Positions 6,318 to 15,833 of a stretch of DNA of 64,000 nucleotides are shown here, one piece after another. The stretch lies in assembly GCF_002284565.1 (NCBI RefSeq), contig NZ_NPKI01000004.1, positions 35,100 to 99,099 of the forward strand. Direction: 5' to 3'. The notes under the pieces are model-generated. The model was not told the DNA's origin, did not search any database, and saw only the letters and a program-made list of their open reading frames with translations. The position numbers were made by a program, and so were the translations under genes. Each line of letters opens with the position of its first letter. The stretch's first letter is position 1. The stretch is from Mesorhizobium mediterraneum (GTDB taxonomy: Bacteria > Pseudomonadota > Alphaproteobacteria > Rhizobiales > Rhizobiaceae).

Positions 6318-8759
6318 TCACCCCCGCATCCGCTTGAGATTGGCGTCGAACAGCGGCGACGGCTGCACGCGCGCGCGATAACGCTTACCCAGCAGCTCAA
6401 TCTCGAAGCCGTCGGCTTCGTCGGCGATCTCTTTCGGCACATAGCCCATGGCCACGGACGTCTTCGAATGGTGCGCGTAGCCGCCTGACGTGACCCAGCC
6501 GCGCACGACGCCGTCGAACCAGATCGGCTCGTCGCCGATGACGTCGGCGTCGGCCGCATCGACGACAAAGGCGCGCAGCCGCAGCTTGCCGCCTTGCTGG
6601 CGCTCGGCGAGTGCCGCTTGCTTGCCGACAAAATCGGTTTCTTTCCCGTAGGCGACGAAGCGATCGAGACCGGCCTCCAGCGGCCCGTAGATCGGCCGGT
6701 ATTCGCGCGCCCACGAGCCGTAGTTCTTTTCCAGCCGAAGCGCGTTGAGCGCGCGCGAGCCGAACAGACCGATGCCGAATTCTTCGCCCGCCGCCATCAA
6801 GGTCTGGTACGCGGAACGCTGATATTCCGGCGCCACCCAGACCTCGTAGCCAAGATCGCCCGTGTAGCTGACGCGGCCGACCAGACACGGTGCCATGCCG
6901 ATGTCCATCTTGGCCGCGGCCATGAACGGAAACGCCGCATTCGACACATCCGCCCGCGTAACCTTTGCCAGCACGTCCCGCGCCCTCGGTCCGGCGATCG
7001 ACAGGCCCGTTAGCTTCGCCCCCAGCGCCTCGATACGGACCGAGCCATCTCGCGGCAGATGGGCCTCAAACCAGCGCATGTGATACTGCTCGGCAATGCC
7101 GGAGCCGGCGAGAAACCAGCCCTCCCCGTTGGAATTGGGGTTGCCGAGATTGGCCAGCGAGAAATCGCCGATCAGCCTGCCGTCTTCCTTCAGCATCGGC
7201 GCCAGCGTCATGCGGCCGGGTCTTGGCAGCTTGCAGGCAAGCAGGCGGTCGAGCCAGACCGCAGCGCCCTCGCCGGTCACCCTATATTTGGCGAAGTTCG
7301 AAATCTCCGACAGGCCGACACTTGTCCGCACCGTTCTCACCTCGTTTGCGACATGCTCAAAATCGCTTGAGCGCCGCCACGAGAACTCATCTTTGACGCC
7401 CTCGGGCGCATACCAAAGCGGCACTTCCAGTCCAAAGGCCACGCCCCATTGCGCGCCCTTGGCCGACAAGAGGTCGTAGACCGGCGTGGTCTTGAGCGGC
7501 CGCCCGGCAGGCAGCTCCTCATTGGGGAAGCGGATGGAAAAACGCCGCGAATAATTCTCGCGCACCTTGGCGTTGGTGTAGGCCATCGTTGCCCAGTCGC
7601 CGTAGCGCGAGACGTCCATCGCCCAGATATCGGCGCCGGGGTCACCCTCGATCATCCAGTTCGACAGTGCGAGGCCGACGCCGCCGCCCTGCGAAAAGCC
7701 GGCCATGACGCCGCAGGCGACCCAGAAGCCCGGCAGGCCGCGCACCGGCCCGACCAGCGGGTTGCCGTCCGGCGCGAAGGTGAAGGGACCGTTGATGATC
7801 TGCTTGATGCCGGTGTTCTGGAAGGCCGGGAAATGCCTGAAGCCGACTTCCAGCGACGGCGCGATGCGGTCGATGTCGGGCTCCAGCAGTTCGTGGCCGA
7901 AATTCCACGGCGTGGAAAATTCGGACCATGGCTTGTTGGCCTTCTCATAGGTGCCCATCAGCATGCCGCCGCGCTCCTGGCGCAGATAGAGCTCGCCGTC
8001 GAAATCGACCGCGTGGATGATCTCCGTGCCGGTCTTCTGGTTCCAGGCGGCGACTTCCGGCATGTCCTCGGTGATCAGATACATGTGCTCCATGGCCAGC
8101 ACCGGCAGCTCCAGCCCGACCATGCGGCCGACCTCGCGCGCCCACAGACCGCCGGCATTGACGACATGCTCGGCCACCACCTCGCCTTTGTTGGTGATGA
8201 CGCGCCACAGCCCGTCGGCGCGGCGCACGATGTCCTCGACCTTGGTGAAGCGCTCAACCTCGGCGCCAAGCTTCCTCGCAGCCTTGGCATAGGCATGGGT
8301 GACCCCTGAAGGATCGAGGTGGCCATCCTCCTTGTTGCGGACAGCGCCGACGAACTGCTTCGGGTCGAGCAGCGGCATCAGCTCGGCCGCTTCGTTAGGC
8401 GAAATCTCCTCGAGATCGATGCCGAGATAGCGGCCCTTGGCGACGACGCCGCGCAGCCAGTCGAGCCGCGCCTCGGTCGCCGCCAGAAGCACGCCGCCGG
8501 TCAGATGCACGCCGGTCGCCTGGCCGGACAGTTCCTCGATCTCCTTGTGGAGCGAGATCGTGTATTTCTGCAGCTTGGCGACGTTGGGATCGCCATTGAT
8601 CGTGTGCATGCCGCCGGCCGCATGCCAGGTCGAACCGGAGGTCAGCTCATCGCGCTCCAAAAGCACGACGTCGGTCCAGCCGTGACGCGCCAGATGGAAC
8701 AGCACGGAACAGCCGACGACACCGCCGCCTATGACCACGACCTTTGCATGCGATTTCAT
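6318..8759 (-). CDS. FAD-dependent dehydrogenase with GcvT domain (dimethylglycine/sarcosine dehydrogenase-like)
   Basis: An 813-residue two-part enzyme. Residues about 5-380 form a D-amino-acid-oxidase-type FAD domain with VVVIGGGVVGCSV at the N terminus and the SGSTWHAAGG motif; in dimethylglycine and sarcosine dehydrogenases the histidine of this motif (His46 here) carries the FAD covalently. Residues about 430-810 are an aminomethyltransferase (GcvT) domain that would transfer the released one-carbon unit to tetrahydrofolate. The ATG at 8759 was chosen because the longer open frame runs into the repeat upstream. The neighbour upstream is an MttB-like methyltransferase in the same orientation, which suggests shared work in degradation of betaine, trimethylamine or another methylated amine. 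The exact substrate is not determined. Confidence 0.88.
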   Translation of the reverse strand: MKSHAKVVVIGGGVVGCSVLFHLARHGWTDVVLLERDELTSGSTWHAAGGMHTINGDPNVAKLQKYTISLHKEIEELSGQATGVHLTGGVLLAATEARLDWLRGVVAKGRYLGIDLEEISPNEAAELMPLLDPKQFVGAVRNKEDGHLDPSGVTHAYAKAARKLGAEVERFTKVEDIVRRADGLWRVITNKGEVVAEHVVNAGGLWAREVGRMVGLELPVLAMEHMYLITEDMPEVAAWNQKTGTEIIHAVDFDGELYLRQERGGMLMGTYEKANKPWSEFSTPWNFGHELLEPDIDRIAPSLEVGFRHFPAFQNTGIKQIINGPFTFAPDGNPLVGPVRGLPGFWVACGVMAGFSQGGGVGLALSNWMIEGDPGADIWAMDVSRYGDWATMAYTNAKVRENYSRRFSIRFPNEELPAGRPLKTTPVYDLLSAKGAQWGVAFGLEVPLWYAPEGVKDEFSWRRSSDFEHVANEVRTVRTSVGLSEISNFAKYRVTGEGAAVWLDRLLACKLPRPGRMTLAPMLKEDGRLIGDFSLANLGNPNSNGEGWFLAGSGIAEQYHMRWFEAHLPRDGSVRIEALGAKLTGLSIAGPRARDVLAKVTRADVSNAAFPFMAAAKMDIGMAPCLVGRVSYTGDLGYEVWVAPEYQRSAYQTLMAAGEEFGIGLFGSRALNALRLEKNYGSWAREYRPIYGPLEAGLDRFVAYGKETDFVGKQAALAERQQGGKLRLRAFVVDAADADVIGDEPIWFDGVVRGWVTSGGYAHHSKTSVAMGYVPKEIADEADGFEIELLGKRYRARVQPSPLFDANLKRMRG

Positions 8760-8844
8760 GGGTTTTCTCGTTATTTCAATGAGTTGGAGGGGAACGATGA
8801 ATCGGGACGGGAGGAGCCAAGCCACCCCCCTCTGGCCTGCCGGC

Positions 8845-8958
8845 CATCTCCCCCTCAAGGGGGGAGATCAGCAGCGACGGCGCCGCCATGCTTCTTTCAA
8901 CGTTGGTGATTGGCGAAGGAAAACGTGACAGCCAATCTCCCCCCTTGAGGGGGAGATG
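8845..8958. repeat. Long inverted repeat, CTCCCC/GGGGAG family
   Basis: A perfect 24-bp inverted repeat: arms at 8845-8868 and 8935-8958 (arm core ATCTCCCCCTCAAGGGG), each itself a small hairpin. The flanks CTGCCGG and CCGGCAGG extend the symmetry. It fills the 243-bp space between the dehydrogenase and the MttB-like gene. Relatives occur at 32076-32217, 58745-58890 and near 63915. Confidence 0.85.
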
Positions 8959-9002
8959 TCCGGCAGGACAGAGAGGGGTATACGAGCGCAAACCTGTGGC
9001 CA

Positions 9003-10550
9003 TCACGGCTCACCCGCCCCAATCGCTTCCTTGCGCTTCGCCACATACGCCTCCAGCGCCTCGCGCACAGAAATATCCATCGTCGGCTCGACATAATCTT
9101 CCAGCGCTTTCTTCCACAGCCGCGTTGCGCGCGCCGTGGCGTCGAGCCCGCCGGCCTCTTGCCACGCCTCGTAGTTCTGCCAGTTGGAGAGCATTGGCTG
9201 GTAGAAGGCGGTGGCGTAGCGCTCCAGCGTGTGCGGCTCGCCGAAGAAATGGCCGCCGGTCGGCACAGCACCCAGCGCCTCGACGGCGAGTTCCGCCTCG
9301 TTGACTTCGATCGGGCGCAAAAATTCCATCATGTGCTGGATCATCTCGACGTCGATAATGAACTTCTCGAACGACGCGGTCAGCCCGCCTTCCTGCCAGC
9401 CGGCTGCGTGGTAGACGAGATTGCCGTGGCCGAGCACCGCGCCCCACAGCGCCATCAGCGTCTCATAGGCGCCTTGCGCGTCGGCGGCGTTGGAGGCCGA
9501 ACCCGGCGTTGTCCGGTAGGGCAGTCCGTAACGCCTCGCCAACTGCCCGGAAGCGATGTTGGCCTTGGTGTTCTCCGGCGTGCCGAAGGCCGGGGCGCCG
9601 GACTTCATGTCGACATTGGATGTGAAGGCGCCATACATGACCGGCGCGCCGGGTCGGACAAGCTGCGTCAAGACCACGCCGAACAATGCCTCGGCGTTCT
9701 GCTGCGCGAGCGCGCCGGCAAGCGTCACCGGGCTCATCGCGCCCATCAGCGTGAACGGCGTCACCGCGACCGACTGGCCGAACTCGGCCATGGTCATCAG
9801 GCCTTCGGCCATCATCTCGTCGAAGCGGCGCGGCGAGTTGACCGAGATGATGGTGGTGACGCCGGGATCATCGCGCATCTCATCAAGCGTCAGCCCTCGC
9901 GAAATCGCCATCATTTCGATGCCGTCGAGCGCCCTGCCCCGGCCGATCGCCGAGACGTGAAAACTTTTGTCGGTCAGCGTCAGATTGGCGAAGTAGGTGT
10001 CGAGATGGCGTGAATTGGCCGGCAGGTCGACAGGCGCGCAGACCTGATTGCCCAGCATGTGGATGCAGTTGAAATGCTGCGCCAGCCGGGTGAGATCGTC
10101 ATAGTCGCGCAAGTTTCCGGCGCGGCGGCCACGTTCCATGTCATGCACATTGGGCGGTCCGGCGACCAGAGTGAAGTTGATGGTGTTGCCGCCGAGATGG
10201 ACGGTATGGGCCGGGTTGCGCGGCGTAAGCCGGTAGCTCGACCGCGTCGTCTTCAGTGCCTCGTCGACCATGCCCCGGTCGATGCGGATTGTCATCGGCG
10301 CATGATCGACCTTGGCCCCGGCCTTCTCGAACAGCGAAAGCGCTCGCGGGCTCATCACCTCGATGCCGAAATTCTCCAGAATGTGCATCGACGCCTGGTG
10401 GATCGCCTCGATCTGGTCGGCCGAAAGCATCGCCATTGGCGGATAGGGATTGGTGACGCGCCGCAGCGGCAGTTGCGGGATGGCAACCGGTCCCCTGTTG
10501 CTGGTTCGCTCGGCGCCGCGCTTGCGTCTCGGTTCGGTCATGCGGCGCAT
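9003..10550 (-). CDS. Trimethylamine methyltransferase (MttB) family protein, non-pyrrolysine
   Basis: The 515-residue protein belongs to the MttB superfamily of corrinoid-dependent methyltransferases; the barrel core contains LTRLAQHFNCIHMLGNQVC and a glycine-rich region YRTTPGSASNAADAQ. The frame has no internal TAG, so it lacks the pyrrolysine of true trimethylamine methyltransferases. One characterised non-Pyl relative demethylates glycine betaine. No corrinoid protein or reactivation factor is encoded nearby. The adjacent downstream gene is a dimethylglycine/sarcosine-dehydrogenase-like enzyme, so a role in methylated-amine use is a reasonable inference. ATGs at 10550 and 10541 are both possible starts. 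Confidence 0.85.
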   Translation of the reverse strand: MRRMTEPRRKRGAERTSNRGPVAIPQLPLRRVTNPYPPMAMLSADQIEAIHQASMHILENFGIEVMSPRALSLFEKAGAKVDHAPMTIRIDRGMVDEALKTTRSSYRLTPRNPAHTVHLGGNTINFTLVAGPPNVHDMERGRRAGNLRDYDDLTRLAQHFNCIHMLGNQVCAPVDLPANSRHLDTYFANLTLTDKSFHVSAIGRGRALDGIEMMAISRGLTLDEMRDDPGVTTIISVNSPRRFDEMMAEGLMTMAEFGQSVAVTPFTLMGAMSPVTLAGALAQQNAEALFGVVLTQLVRPGAPVMYGAFTSNVDMKSGAPAFGTPENTKANIASGQLARRYGLPYRTTPGSASNAADAQGAYETLMALWGAVLGHGNLVYHAAGWQEGGLTASFEKFIIDVEMIQHMMEFLRPIEVNEAELAVEALGAVPTGGHFFGEPHTLERYATAFYQPMLSNWQNYEAWQEAGGLDATARATRLWKKALEDYVEPTMDISVREALEAYVAKRKEAIGAGEP

Positions 10551-10759
10551 CAAAGCGCCAGCACGAGGATCGGGCTGTCAGAAATCCGCCACCTTCGGGC
10601 GTGATTTTAGCCAAGGCGGCATTTTGGGAATTTCATTCCAACAAAAGCGACAGAAAACGTCGGAATATCCATCCTCGCTGTGCCCCGGCCAAAGCAGCCG
10701 ATGAGCCGTTAAGAAACGCCGCAAGATTCCCTTTATGTTTTCGGCCTAATCCTCCTCCG

Positions 10760-11350
10760 ATGCGTAGGTCAAGTTTTAGTAAAATTGTAGCTGTTACCGT
10801 GCTGCTCGTGCTGTCGGCCTGCGCGACGCCGCCGAGCCATATCAACGATGTCTGCGCCGTCTTCGACCAGAATGACGGTTGGTTTGACAACTGGCAGGCA
10901 GCGGCCGAACGCGCCGAGCAGAAATACGGTGTGCCAGTTCCTGTGCTGATGGCGACGGTGCGCAAGGAATCCGGCTTCAAGAGCAATGCCAGGCCGCCGC
11001 GCACCAAGCTTCTCGGCTTCATTCCCTGGAAACGTGTCTCCAGCGCCACCGGCTTCTCGCAGGCGCTCGACGGCACCTGGGCGCAGTACCAGAGCGAGAC
11101 GGGCAGCTGGGCGGCGCGCCGCACCAGGTTTGCCGATGCCGTCGATTTCGTCGGCTGGTACCATTCCAAGACATCAGACACGCTCGGCATCGCCCGCAAC
11201 GACACCTATAATCTCTATCTAGCCTATTATCTCGGCTGGACAGCCTACGGCCGCGGCAATCGCGGCGACGCCGGCGTGCAGCGCTACGCGCGGGCCACCG
11301 AGCAGATGGCGCAGGACTACGCCGCGCAGCTACGCCAGTGCGCGCGTTGA
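10760..11350 (+). CDS. Lipoprotein with lytic transglycosylase (SLT-like) domain
   Basis: The 196-residue protein starts with a lipoprotein signal peptide ending in the lipobox LSAC (Cys20 region), so it should be anchored in the outer membrane. The rest contains a lysozyme-like fold signature: VPVLMATVRKESGFKSNA carries the catalytic glutamate within an ES motif, followed by GFSQALDGTWAQYQ and, near the end, a GRGNRGDAGVQRYA segment. Such enzymes cut the peptidoglycan glycan strand. The ATG at 10760 was chosen because it starts the signal peptide; the open frame extends 53 codons further upstream without one. It converges with the peptide ABC operon. Confidence 0.85.
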   Translation: MRRSSFSKIVAVTVLLVLSACATPPSHINDVCAVFDQNDGWFDNWQAAAERAEQKYGVPVPVLMATVRKESGFKSNARPPRTKLLGFIPWKRVSSATGFSQALDGTWAQYQSETGSWAARRTRFADAVDFVGWYHSKTSDTLGIARNDTYNLYLAYYLGWTAYGRGNRGDAGVQRYARATEQMAQDYAAQLRQCAR

Positions 11351-11363
11351 CGGCGCCACGGAT

Positions 11364-13580
11364 CTAACCCTCCGTCAGCTTCGGCCGCTTTCCATGTGGA
11401 CGCTTGGGCGGGGTGCCGGCAAAGCCCGGACCCACACCTTGCGGCGCGTCGTCCGGCACGCCTTCATTGGCGGCATGCTCCTTGTCGAACTTGATCACCG
11501 GCTCCATTTTCGCCAGCACATCGTCGGCAAGCCAGCACAGGCTCATATGGCCGTCGCCGAGATGCTTGACCGGCGGCACCTGCGTCTCGCAAAGATTGTC
11601 CGGCACCAGCTTCTTGTAGCCGCATCGCGTCTGGAACGGACAGCCGGTCGGCGGGTTCATCGCTGACGGAATGTCGCCCTCCAGCACGATGTGCTTCTTG
11701 ATCACACTGGTGTCGGCGATCGGGATCGCCGACAGCAGCGCCTCGGTATAGGGATGATAGGGCGGCGAAAAGATCTGGTCGGTCGTGCCCTGCTCGACGA
11801 TATAACCGAGATACATGACGACGACCCGGTCGGCGATGTAGCGCACCACCGACAGATCGTGGCTGATGAACAGCATCGTCGTCTTGTTCTTGCGCTGGAT
11901 GTCCATCAAAAGCTCGGTCACCGCCGCCTGCACCGACACGTCGAGCGCCGAGACCGGCTCGTCGGCTACCACCACCTTGGCGTCGCCGGCAAAGGCCCGC
12001 GCCACGCCGATGCGCTGCTTCTGGCCGCCGGAAAGCTGGCGCGGCTTGCGGGTCTCGAACGCCCGCGGCAGCTTCACCAGGTCGAGAAGCTCCAGCATGC
12101 GCTTGCGGCGGTCGGCGACGGTGTTGCCGACGTTGAACTTTTCCAGCGTGCGGATGATCTGCGAGCCTACCGAGTGGCTGGGATTGAGCGTGTCGAACGG
12201 ATTCTGGAACACCATCTGGATCGACGACACCGTCTCGACGCTGCGCTTCTCGACGCCGGTCGACTCGATCCGCTTGTTGCCGAGCGTCACAGTGCCGGAG
12301 CTTGCCGTCTCCAGCCCGAGCAGCACCTTGGCCAGCGTCGACTTTCCGCAACCGGACTCGCCGACGATGGCGACGGTCTCGGATTCGCGTGCCATGAAGG
12401 AGATCGTCTCGTTGGCCTTGACGACGCGGCCTTCGCTTGACCCGAACACTTCGCTGCCGCCGACCTTATAGTATTTCCTGAGGTCCTCGATCTTGAGCAC
12501 CGGCGCGCCGGGCTCGACGCGCTCGTTGACCTTCTTGGCGCCGGGCGGCAGCGCTTCCCAGTCGATCTCGTTGAAGCGCACGCAGCGCGAAAAATGGCCT
12601 TCATGGCCGTCGACAGCGATCATCGGGATTTCGGCGGCGTTGCAGACGCCCTCGACGAAATGGTGGCAGCGGGGGCCGAAATTGCAGCCCTTCGGCCGCT
12701 CGTGCGGCAGCGGCAGTTGCCCCGGTATAGAGATCAGAGGCCGAGAATTCTTGTCGGCGCCGGGCAGCGGGATCGAGCGGAATAGGCCTTGCGTGTAGGG
12801 ATGGCGCATTCGGTCGAAGACGTCCTTGATCTTGCCGGTCTCCACCGCTTCGCCCGAATACATCACCGTGATGCGGTCACAGGTTTCCAGGATCAGGCCA
12901 AGATTGTGCGACACGAAGATCATCGAGGTGCCGAACTTCTCGCCGAGCCCCTTGACCAGGTCGACGATGCCGGCTTCCACCGTCACGTCGAGCGCGGTCG
13001 TCGGCTCGTCGAGCAGGAGCAGCGCCGGCTTCGACAGCAGCGCCATGGCGATGACGATGCGCTGTTGCTGGCCACCGGAAAGCTGGTGCGGAAAGGAGCG
13101 CATCATGCGCTCGGGATCGGGCAGCCTGACCGAGCGCACCATTTCCAGCGCGCGTTTATAAGCCTCTTCCTTCGACACTTTGTCGTGGATCAGCGGCACT
13201 TCCATCAGTTGCTGGCCGACCTTCATCGCCGGGTTCAGACTGGCCATCGGCTCCTGGTAGATCATTGCGATCTTGTTGCCGCGGATGGCGCGCAGTTCCT
13301 CGTCGGACAGGTCGCCCATGTCCTTGCCCTGGAATTTTATCCGGCCGCCGACGATCTTTCCGATGTTGGAGAGGTCGCGCATGATGCCGAGCGACACGGT
13401 CGACTTGCCGCAGCCGGATTCGCCGACGATGCCCATCGCTTCGCCGGGCATGACCGTGCAGGAGAAGTCCATAACGGCCGGTATCTCACCCTTGCGGGTG
13501 AAGAAGGAGATCGACAGGTTCTCGATCTCGATGATCGGCCCATTGGTCGGCTTGGCGGGATTTCGAACTGCCTCATTCAT
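11364..13580 (-). CDS. Peptide-type ABC transporter, fused DppD-DppF ATP-binding protein
   Basis: One 738-residue polypeptide carries two complete ABC ATPase domains. Residues about 20-270 (Walker A GESGCGKSTV, signature LSGGQQQR, Walker B LLLLDEPT) match DppD/OppD. Residues about 360-610 (GESGCGKSTL, LSGGQKQR, VVVADEPVSALD) match DppF/OppF. Each is followed by the oligopeptide-specific C-terminal region with clustered cysteines (CNFGPRCHHFVEGVC, CPFQTRCGYKKL). Fusion replaces the usual two genes. The ATG at 13580 was chosen over an upstream TTG because GGAG lies at the right distance. It is the last gene of the operon at 11364-17711. Confidence 0.93.
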   Translation of the reverse strand: MNEAVRNPAKPTNGPIIEIENLSISFFTRKGEIPAVMDFSCTVMPGEAMGIVGESGCGKSTVSLGIMRDLSNIGKIVGGRIKFQGKDMGDLSDEELRAIRGNKIAMIYQEPMASLNPAMKVGQQLMEVPLIHDKVSKEEAYKRALEMVRSVRLPDPERMMRSFPHQLSGGQQQRIVIAMALLSKPALLLLDEPTTALDVTVEAGIVDLVKGLGEKFGTSMIFVSHNLGLILETCDRITVMYSGEAVETGKIKDVFDRMRHPYTQGLFRSIPLPGADKNSRPLISIPGQLPLPHERPKGCNFGPRCHHFVEGVCNAAEIPMIAVDGHEGHFSRCVRFNEIDWEALPPGAKKVNERVEPGAPVLKIEDLRKYYKVGGSEVFGSSEGRVVKANETISFMARESETVAIVGESGCGKSTLAKVLLGLETASSGTVTLGNKRIESTGVEKRSVETVSSIQMVFQNPFDTLNPSHSVGSQIIRTLEKFNVGNTVADRRKRMLELLDLVKLPRAFETRKPRQLSGGQKQRIGVARAFAGDAKVVVADEPVSALDVSVQAAVTELLMDIQRKNKTTMLFISHDLSVVRYIADRVVVMYLGYIVEQGTTDQIFSPPYHPYTEALLSAIPIADTSVIKKHIVLEGDIPSAMNPPTGCPFQTRCGYKKLVPDNLCETQVPPVKHLGDGHMSLCWLADDVLAKMEPVIKFDKEHAANEGVPDDAPQGVGPGFAGTPPKRPHGKRPKLTEG

Positions 13581-13628
13581 GGGTCGCTCCAATCCTGGTT
13601 CTTCTAAGTAGGGTCGAAGACCCGTCCA

Positions 13629-14786
13629 TCAATCTTTCATCGATTGTTCACGCAGCGAGTCTGCCAGGAGATTAAGGCCCAGCACGAACGACATCAGCGC
13701 GATCGTCGGCGGCAGCGCCGGATGGATGAAGGACCGCAGCAGCCGGCTGGCATCCTTGATCGCGGTGCCCCAGTCCGGGCTCTCTGGCGCCAGCCCCAAG
13801 CCGAAATAGCCGAGCGTGCCGAGCAGGATCGTGGTGTAGCCGATACGAAGGCAGGCATCGACGATCAGCGGCCCGCGCGCATTGGGAAGTATCTCCCACA
13901 GCATGATGTACCAGGGCGATTCACCGCGCGTCTGCGCCGCCGCCACATAGTCGCGCGTTTTGATGTCCATGACCAGGCCGCGCACGATGCGGAACACGCC
14001 GGGGCTGGACGCGAACACCACCGCCACGAAGATGTTGAGCTGGTTGGGATCAATGTGGATGATCCTGAACGGGTCGGCGTCGAAGACGAGGCCGGCGTAG
14101 ACCCAGCCGCCAATGATCAGCGTCAGCCCCAGGAGGATGTACAGGCGGTCGGGCCGCTTCTTGTAGCGCGTCCAGAATAGCACGCTGAAGAAGATGATCG
14201 GGAACAGGAAGAACAGGCCGGCCATCATGTAGGGAATCGGTGTCTCCATGATGCCCGGCGTCACCAAGAGGTAGAACAGGAGGATCACCGGGAAGGCGAG
14301 CACCAGATTGGCGAGGAAGGACAGCACGGTGTCGATCCTGCCGCCGTAATAGCCGGCCGGCAGGCCGAGCGTGATGCCGACCATCAGCGCGAAACCGGTC
14401 GCCGCCGGCGCGATGATCAGCACGATCTGGCTGCCATAGACCATGCGGCTGAACACGTCGCGGGCAAGCTTGTCGCCGCCGAACAGGTAGACAAGTCCGG
14501 ATTGCGGCTCGACCGCGCCCGGCAGCGCGTCCTTCATGATCGGGATCTGGACAAGCGGATTGAAGGGCGAGATGGTCGACGCGAAGATCGCCGTGAACAG
14601 CCAGAATAGGCAGATGCCGACGCCGACGATGCCGACGCTACTGTCGAACAGCTGACCGTAGAGGCCAAGCCTCTTCTTGTAGGCGAAGCTCGCCCCCATC
14701 ACCAGGACGAGAGCGATCCAGACCGGCCAGAAACGCGCAAGCACGCCAAGCACCACGTTGAAGGCGCCGATATATTCAAGCTGCAT
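13629..14786 (-). CDS. Peptide-type ABC transporter permease (DppC-like)
   Basis: A 385-residue inner-membrane permease of the binding-protein-dependent type. The cytoplasmic EAA-like loop (DYVAAAQTRGESPWYIMLWEILPN) contacts the ATPase and lies near residue 290. An extended N-terminal region with an extra hydrophobic segment (FWPVWIALVLVMGASFAY) and an additional central pair of helices make it longer than the usual 280-300 residues for DppC. It begins 12 bp after the DppB-like gene, so the two are co-transcribed and would form the membrane channel together. Confidence 0.92.
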   Translation of the reverse strand: MQLEYIGAFNVVLGVLARFWPVWIALVLVMGASFAYKKRLGLYGQLFDSSVGIVGVGICLFWLFTAIFASTISPFNPLVQIPIMKDALPGAVEPQSGLVYLFGGDKLARDVFSRMVYGSQIVLIIAPAATGFALMVGITLGLPAGYYGGRIDTVLSFLANLVLAFPVILLFYLLVTPGIMETPIPYMMAGLFFLFPIIFFSVLFWTRYKKRPDRLYILLGLTLIIGGWVYAGLVFDADPFRIIHIDPNQLNIFVAVVFASSPGVFRIVRGLVMDIKTRDYVAAAQTRGESPWYIMLWEILPNARGPLIVDACLRIGYTTILLGTLGYFGLGLAPESPDWGTAIKDASRLLRSFIHPALPPTIALMSFVLGLNLLADSLREQSMKD

Positions 14787-14798
14787 CCGCCCGATCCC

Positions 14799-15833
14799 CT
14801 ATTGAACTCTGATACGCGGATTGAGAAACGCATAGCCGACATCGGAAATGAGCTGCGTGATCAGGACGATGAACACCGAGACCAGGGAGCAGCCGAGCAA
14901 AAGATCGATGTCGTTGTTGCCGGCCGCCTCGACCAGCGTGTAGCCGAAGCCTTGATAGCGGAACATCACCTCGACGATGACGACGCCGGTGAGCAGCCAG
15001 GGAAATTGCAGCATGATGACAGTGAACGGCGCGATCAGCGCGTTGCGCAGCGCGTGCTTGACCACGACGCTGCCGAAGGAGAGGCCCTTCAACCGGGCGG
15101 TGCGGATATATTGCTGCGTCATCACCTCGACCATCGAGGCGCGGGTCATGCGGGCGATGTAGCCGATACCGTAGATCGCCAGCGTCATGACAGGCAGCGT
15201 GAAGTTGTAGAAGGTGATGCCCCGGCTGGCCGAAGCCGCCGAACCGTTCAGCAGGCCGAGCCATGAGGCGAAGATGACGGTAAAAATGACGCCCGACACA
15301 TATTCGGGCGTCGCCGTCGAGGCGATCGAGGCGACGGACAATGTCCGATCGGTTCGCGACCCCTCGCGCATGCCGGCGAGGATGCCGATCAGAAGCGAAA
15401 TCGGCACCATCACCACAAGCACCCAGAACATCAGGATGCCGGTGGCGCCGAGCGCCGGGAAAAGCTTCGACGCGACCGTCGTCTTGAACTTGGTCGAGCA
15501 GCCGAAATCGCCCTGCAACACGCCGGAGAACGTCGGCTCGACAGGATCGTTGCAGAAGGAAAAACGTCGCCCGGGCTTGCCCGTTGCCGGGTCTGTGACC
15601 GGCTGCTTGGGCACGACACCCAGCCATTGGCCGTAGCGGGAGAAGAAATTCTGGCGGTAGCCATGATTGACCAGCCAGCTTTCGAGCTGCTCGGCCGAGG
15701 TGTGCATTTCGGTCTGGCTAATCGCCAGCTTTTTCAGATTGGGGTCGAGATTGATCAGGAAGAACACGACCAACGTCAGGCACAGCATCGTCAATGCCAT
15801 GGTGCCGAGGCGTCGAAGGATGAAAGAAAGCAT
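14799..15833 (-). CDS. Peptide-type ABC transporter permease (DppB-like)
   Basis: A 344-residue permease whose N terminus (LSFILRRLGTMALTMLCLTLVVFFLINLDP) has the form shared by DppB/OppB proteins. The EAA loop (QQYIRTARLKGLSFGSVVVKHALRNALIAPF) is well conserved near residue 220. A periplasmic insertion of about 60 residues after the first helix includes FCNDPVEPTFSGVLQGDFGCS. It lies between the binding-protein gene and the DppC-like gene; a stable hairpin in the 225-bp gap before it may lower its expression relative to the binding protein. Confidence 0.92.
   Translation of the reverse strand: MLSFILRRLGTMALTMLCLTLVVFFLINLDPNLKKLAISQTEMHTSAEQLESWLVNHGYRQNFFSRYGQWLGVVPKQPVTDPATGKPGRRFSFCNDPVEPTFSGVLQGDFGCSTKFKTTVASKLFPALGATGILMFWVLVVMVPISLLIGILAGMREGSRTDRTLSVASIASTATPEYVSGVIFTVIFASWLGLLNGSAASASRGITFYNFTLPVMTLAIYGIGYIARMTRASMVEVMTQQYIRTARLKGLSFGSVVVKHALRNALIAPFTVIMLQFPWLLTGVVIVEVMFRYQGFGYTLVEAAGNNDIDLLLGCSLVSVFIVLITQLISDVGYAFLNPRIRVQ

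Noticed and set aside
9003..10550. Pyrrolysine-containing trimethylamine methyltransferase
   Set aside because: The frame contains no in-frame TAG, so no amber-encoded pyrrolysine is possible here.
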